Positions 41,317 through 41,737 of a stretch of DNA of 41,737 bases are shown here, one piece after another. A program made the translations under genes and the position numbers. The DNA lies in contig JAGQON010000029.1 in the NCBI GenBank assembly GCA_020427395.1, positions 1 to 41,737 of the forward strand, read 5' to 3'. The notes under the pieces were generated by a model. It was not told where the DNA came from, did no database searches, and saw only the letters and a program-made list of their open reading frames with translations. Origin of the DNA: Phycisphaerales bacterium. GTDB lineage: Bacteria > Planctomycetota > Phycisphaerae > Phycisphaerales > UBA1924. The number at the start of each line of letters is the position of its first letter. The stretch's first letter is position 1.

Positions 41317-41737
41317 CTAATTCTGTGAAACTTGACGCGTATCGAACACGGATGCGGTGCACATTCGCACGGCCAGATCGATCGCGTTGCCCATCGATCC
41401 GGGGTCCGCGATGCCCTTGCCGGCGATGTCGAACGCCGTGCCGTGATCGGGCGAGGTGCGCGGGCACGGCAGTCCGAGCGTCACATTCACGGCGAGATCG
41501 CGTTCGAGCAGTTTGACAGGGATGAGCCCCTGATCGTGGTACATCGCGACGACGAGGTCGAACTTGCCGGCGACGGCGGCGTTGTAGATCGTGTCCGCGG
41601 GGTATGGGCCGGAGACCTGCATTCCGCTGCTGACGGCCAGATCGATGGCGGGGTCGATGAGTCGCTGCTCTTCATCACCCATGAGTCCGTTTTCGCCCGC
41701 GTGCGGGTTGAGCCCGCAGACGGCGATGCGGGGGCGC
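41317..41737 (-). CDS. pdxA: 4-hydroxythreonine-4-phosphate dehydrogenase, C-terminal part (partial)
   Basis: The 140 C-terminal residues of PdxA, the NAD-dependent enzyme of pyridoxal phosphate synthesis; the 5' part lies beyond the window. Two metal-binding histidines are visible, in [11 protein letters not shown] and in [14 protein letters not shown]. The C-terminal [21 protein letters not shown] and final helix (AIDLAVRMC) are typical. The gene is followed by 199 bp without a gene before the MATE start, so co-transcription is uncertain. Confidence 0.95.
   Translation of the reverse strand, partial: RPRIAVCGLNPHAGENGLMGDEEQRLIDPAIDLAVSSGMQVSGPYPADTIYNAAVAGKFDLVVAMYHDQGLIPVKLLERDLAVNVTLGLPCPRTSPDHGTAFDIAGKGIADPGSMGNAIDLAVRMCTASVFDTRQVSQN

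Overview
The window looks like chromosomal DNA from a GC-rich planctomycete of the class Phycisphaerae. This is inferred from gene content, not from a marker-gene search. The main indications are five proteins ending in a PEP-CTERM-type tail (VPAPG..LGLGGL.AGRRRR), a secreted protein with a GC-type dockerin end (two D.N.D...NFFDVS repeats), several small proteins joining a CPECG zinc ribbon to membrane helices, and a TPR protein carrying two RNA-polymerase alpha-CTD modules. I see no rRNA, tRNA, CRISPR array, transposase or phage gene.

Layout. 1-2754: a minus-strand unit (lipoprotein, RsbW-like kinase, STAS protein, MlaE permease) behind a hairpin-rich repeat. 2947-9448: guaA, an interspersed repeat, two unrecognised genes of lower apparent GC, a TlpA-DUF3738 fusion and a dockerin protein. 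9690-16337: a zinc-ribbon membrane protein, GNAT, a PEP-CTERM protein, a polytopic membrane protein, YceI, an endonuclease/exonuclease/phosphatase lipoprotein, RNase III, and rpmH (46 aa). 16472-19331: three tandem paralogous PEP-CTERM genes; the second and third each have a matching TTGACA-16-TANNCT promoter and a long 5' leader. 19650-26275: nuoB, a double-ACT protein, a YihY-family membrane protein, an RsuA/RluB pseudouridine synthase, a long coiled-coil protein and a BtuF-like binding protein. 26420-30681: a secretin and a GspE/PilB ATPase. 30693-33371: a small membrane protein, another PEP-CTERM protein, a coupled pair of zinc-ribbon membrane proteins and a GNAT. 33643-41737: aroC behind a membrane-bound spermidine-synthase-like gene, a Bfd-like 2Fe-2S protein, an RNHCP protein, the TPR/alpha-CTD protein, a MATE transporter and the 3' part of pdxA.

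How the genes fit together. Housekeeping genes (guaA, rnc, rpmH, nuoB, aroC, pdxA) are scattered singly, with few long operons. The accessory theme is the cell envelope: secretin/ATPase export machinery, PEP-CTERM and dockerin surface proteins, MlaE lipid transport, and thioredoxin-like and YceI periplasmic proteins. The best candidate for something undescribed is the tandem PEP-CTERM cluster. Leaders B and C keep a TGGGAATGTC box between two hairpins whose sequences differ, and the same purine 11-mer at the same distance from the start codon. The TPR/double alpha-CTD protein and the partner-switch/MlaE operon come next.
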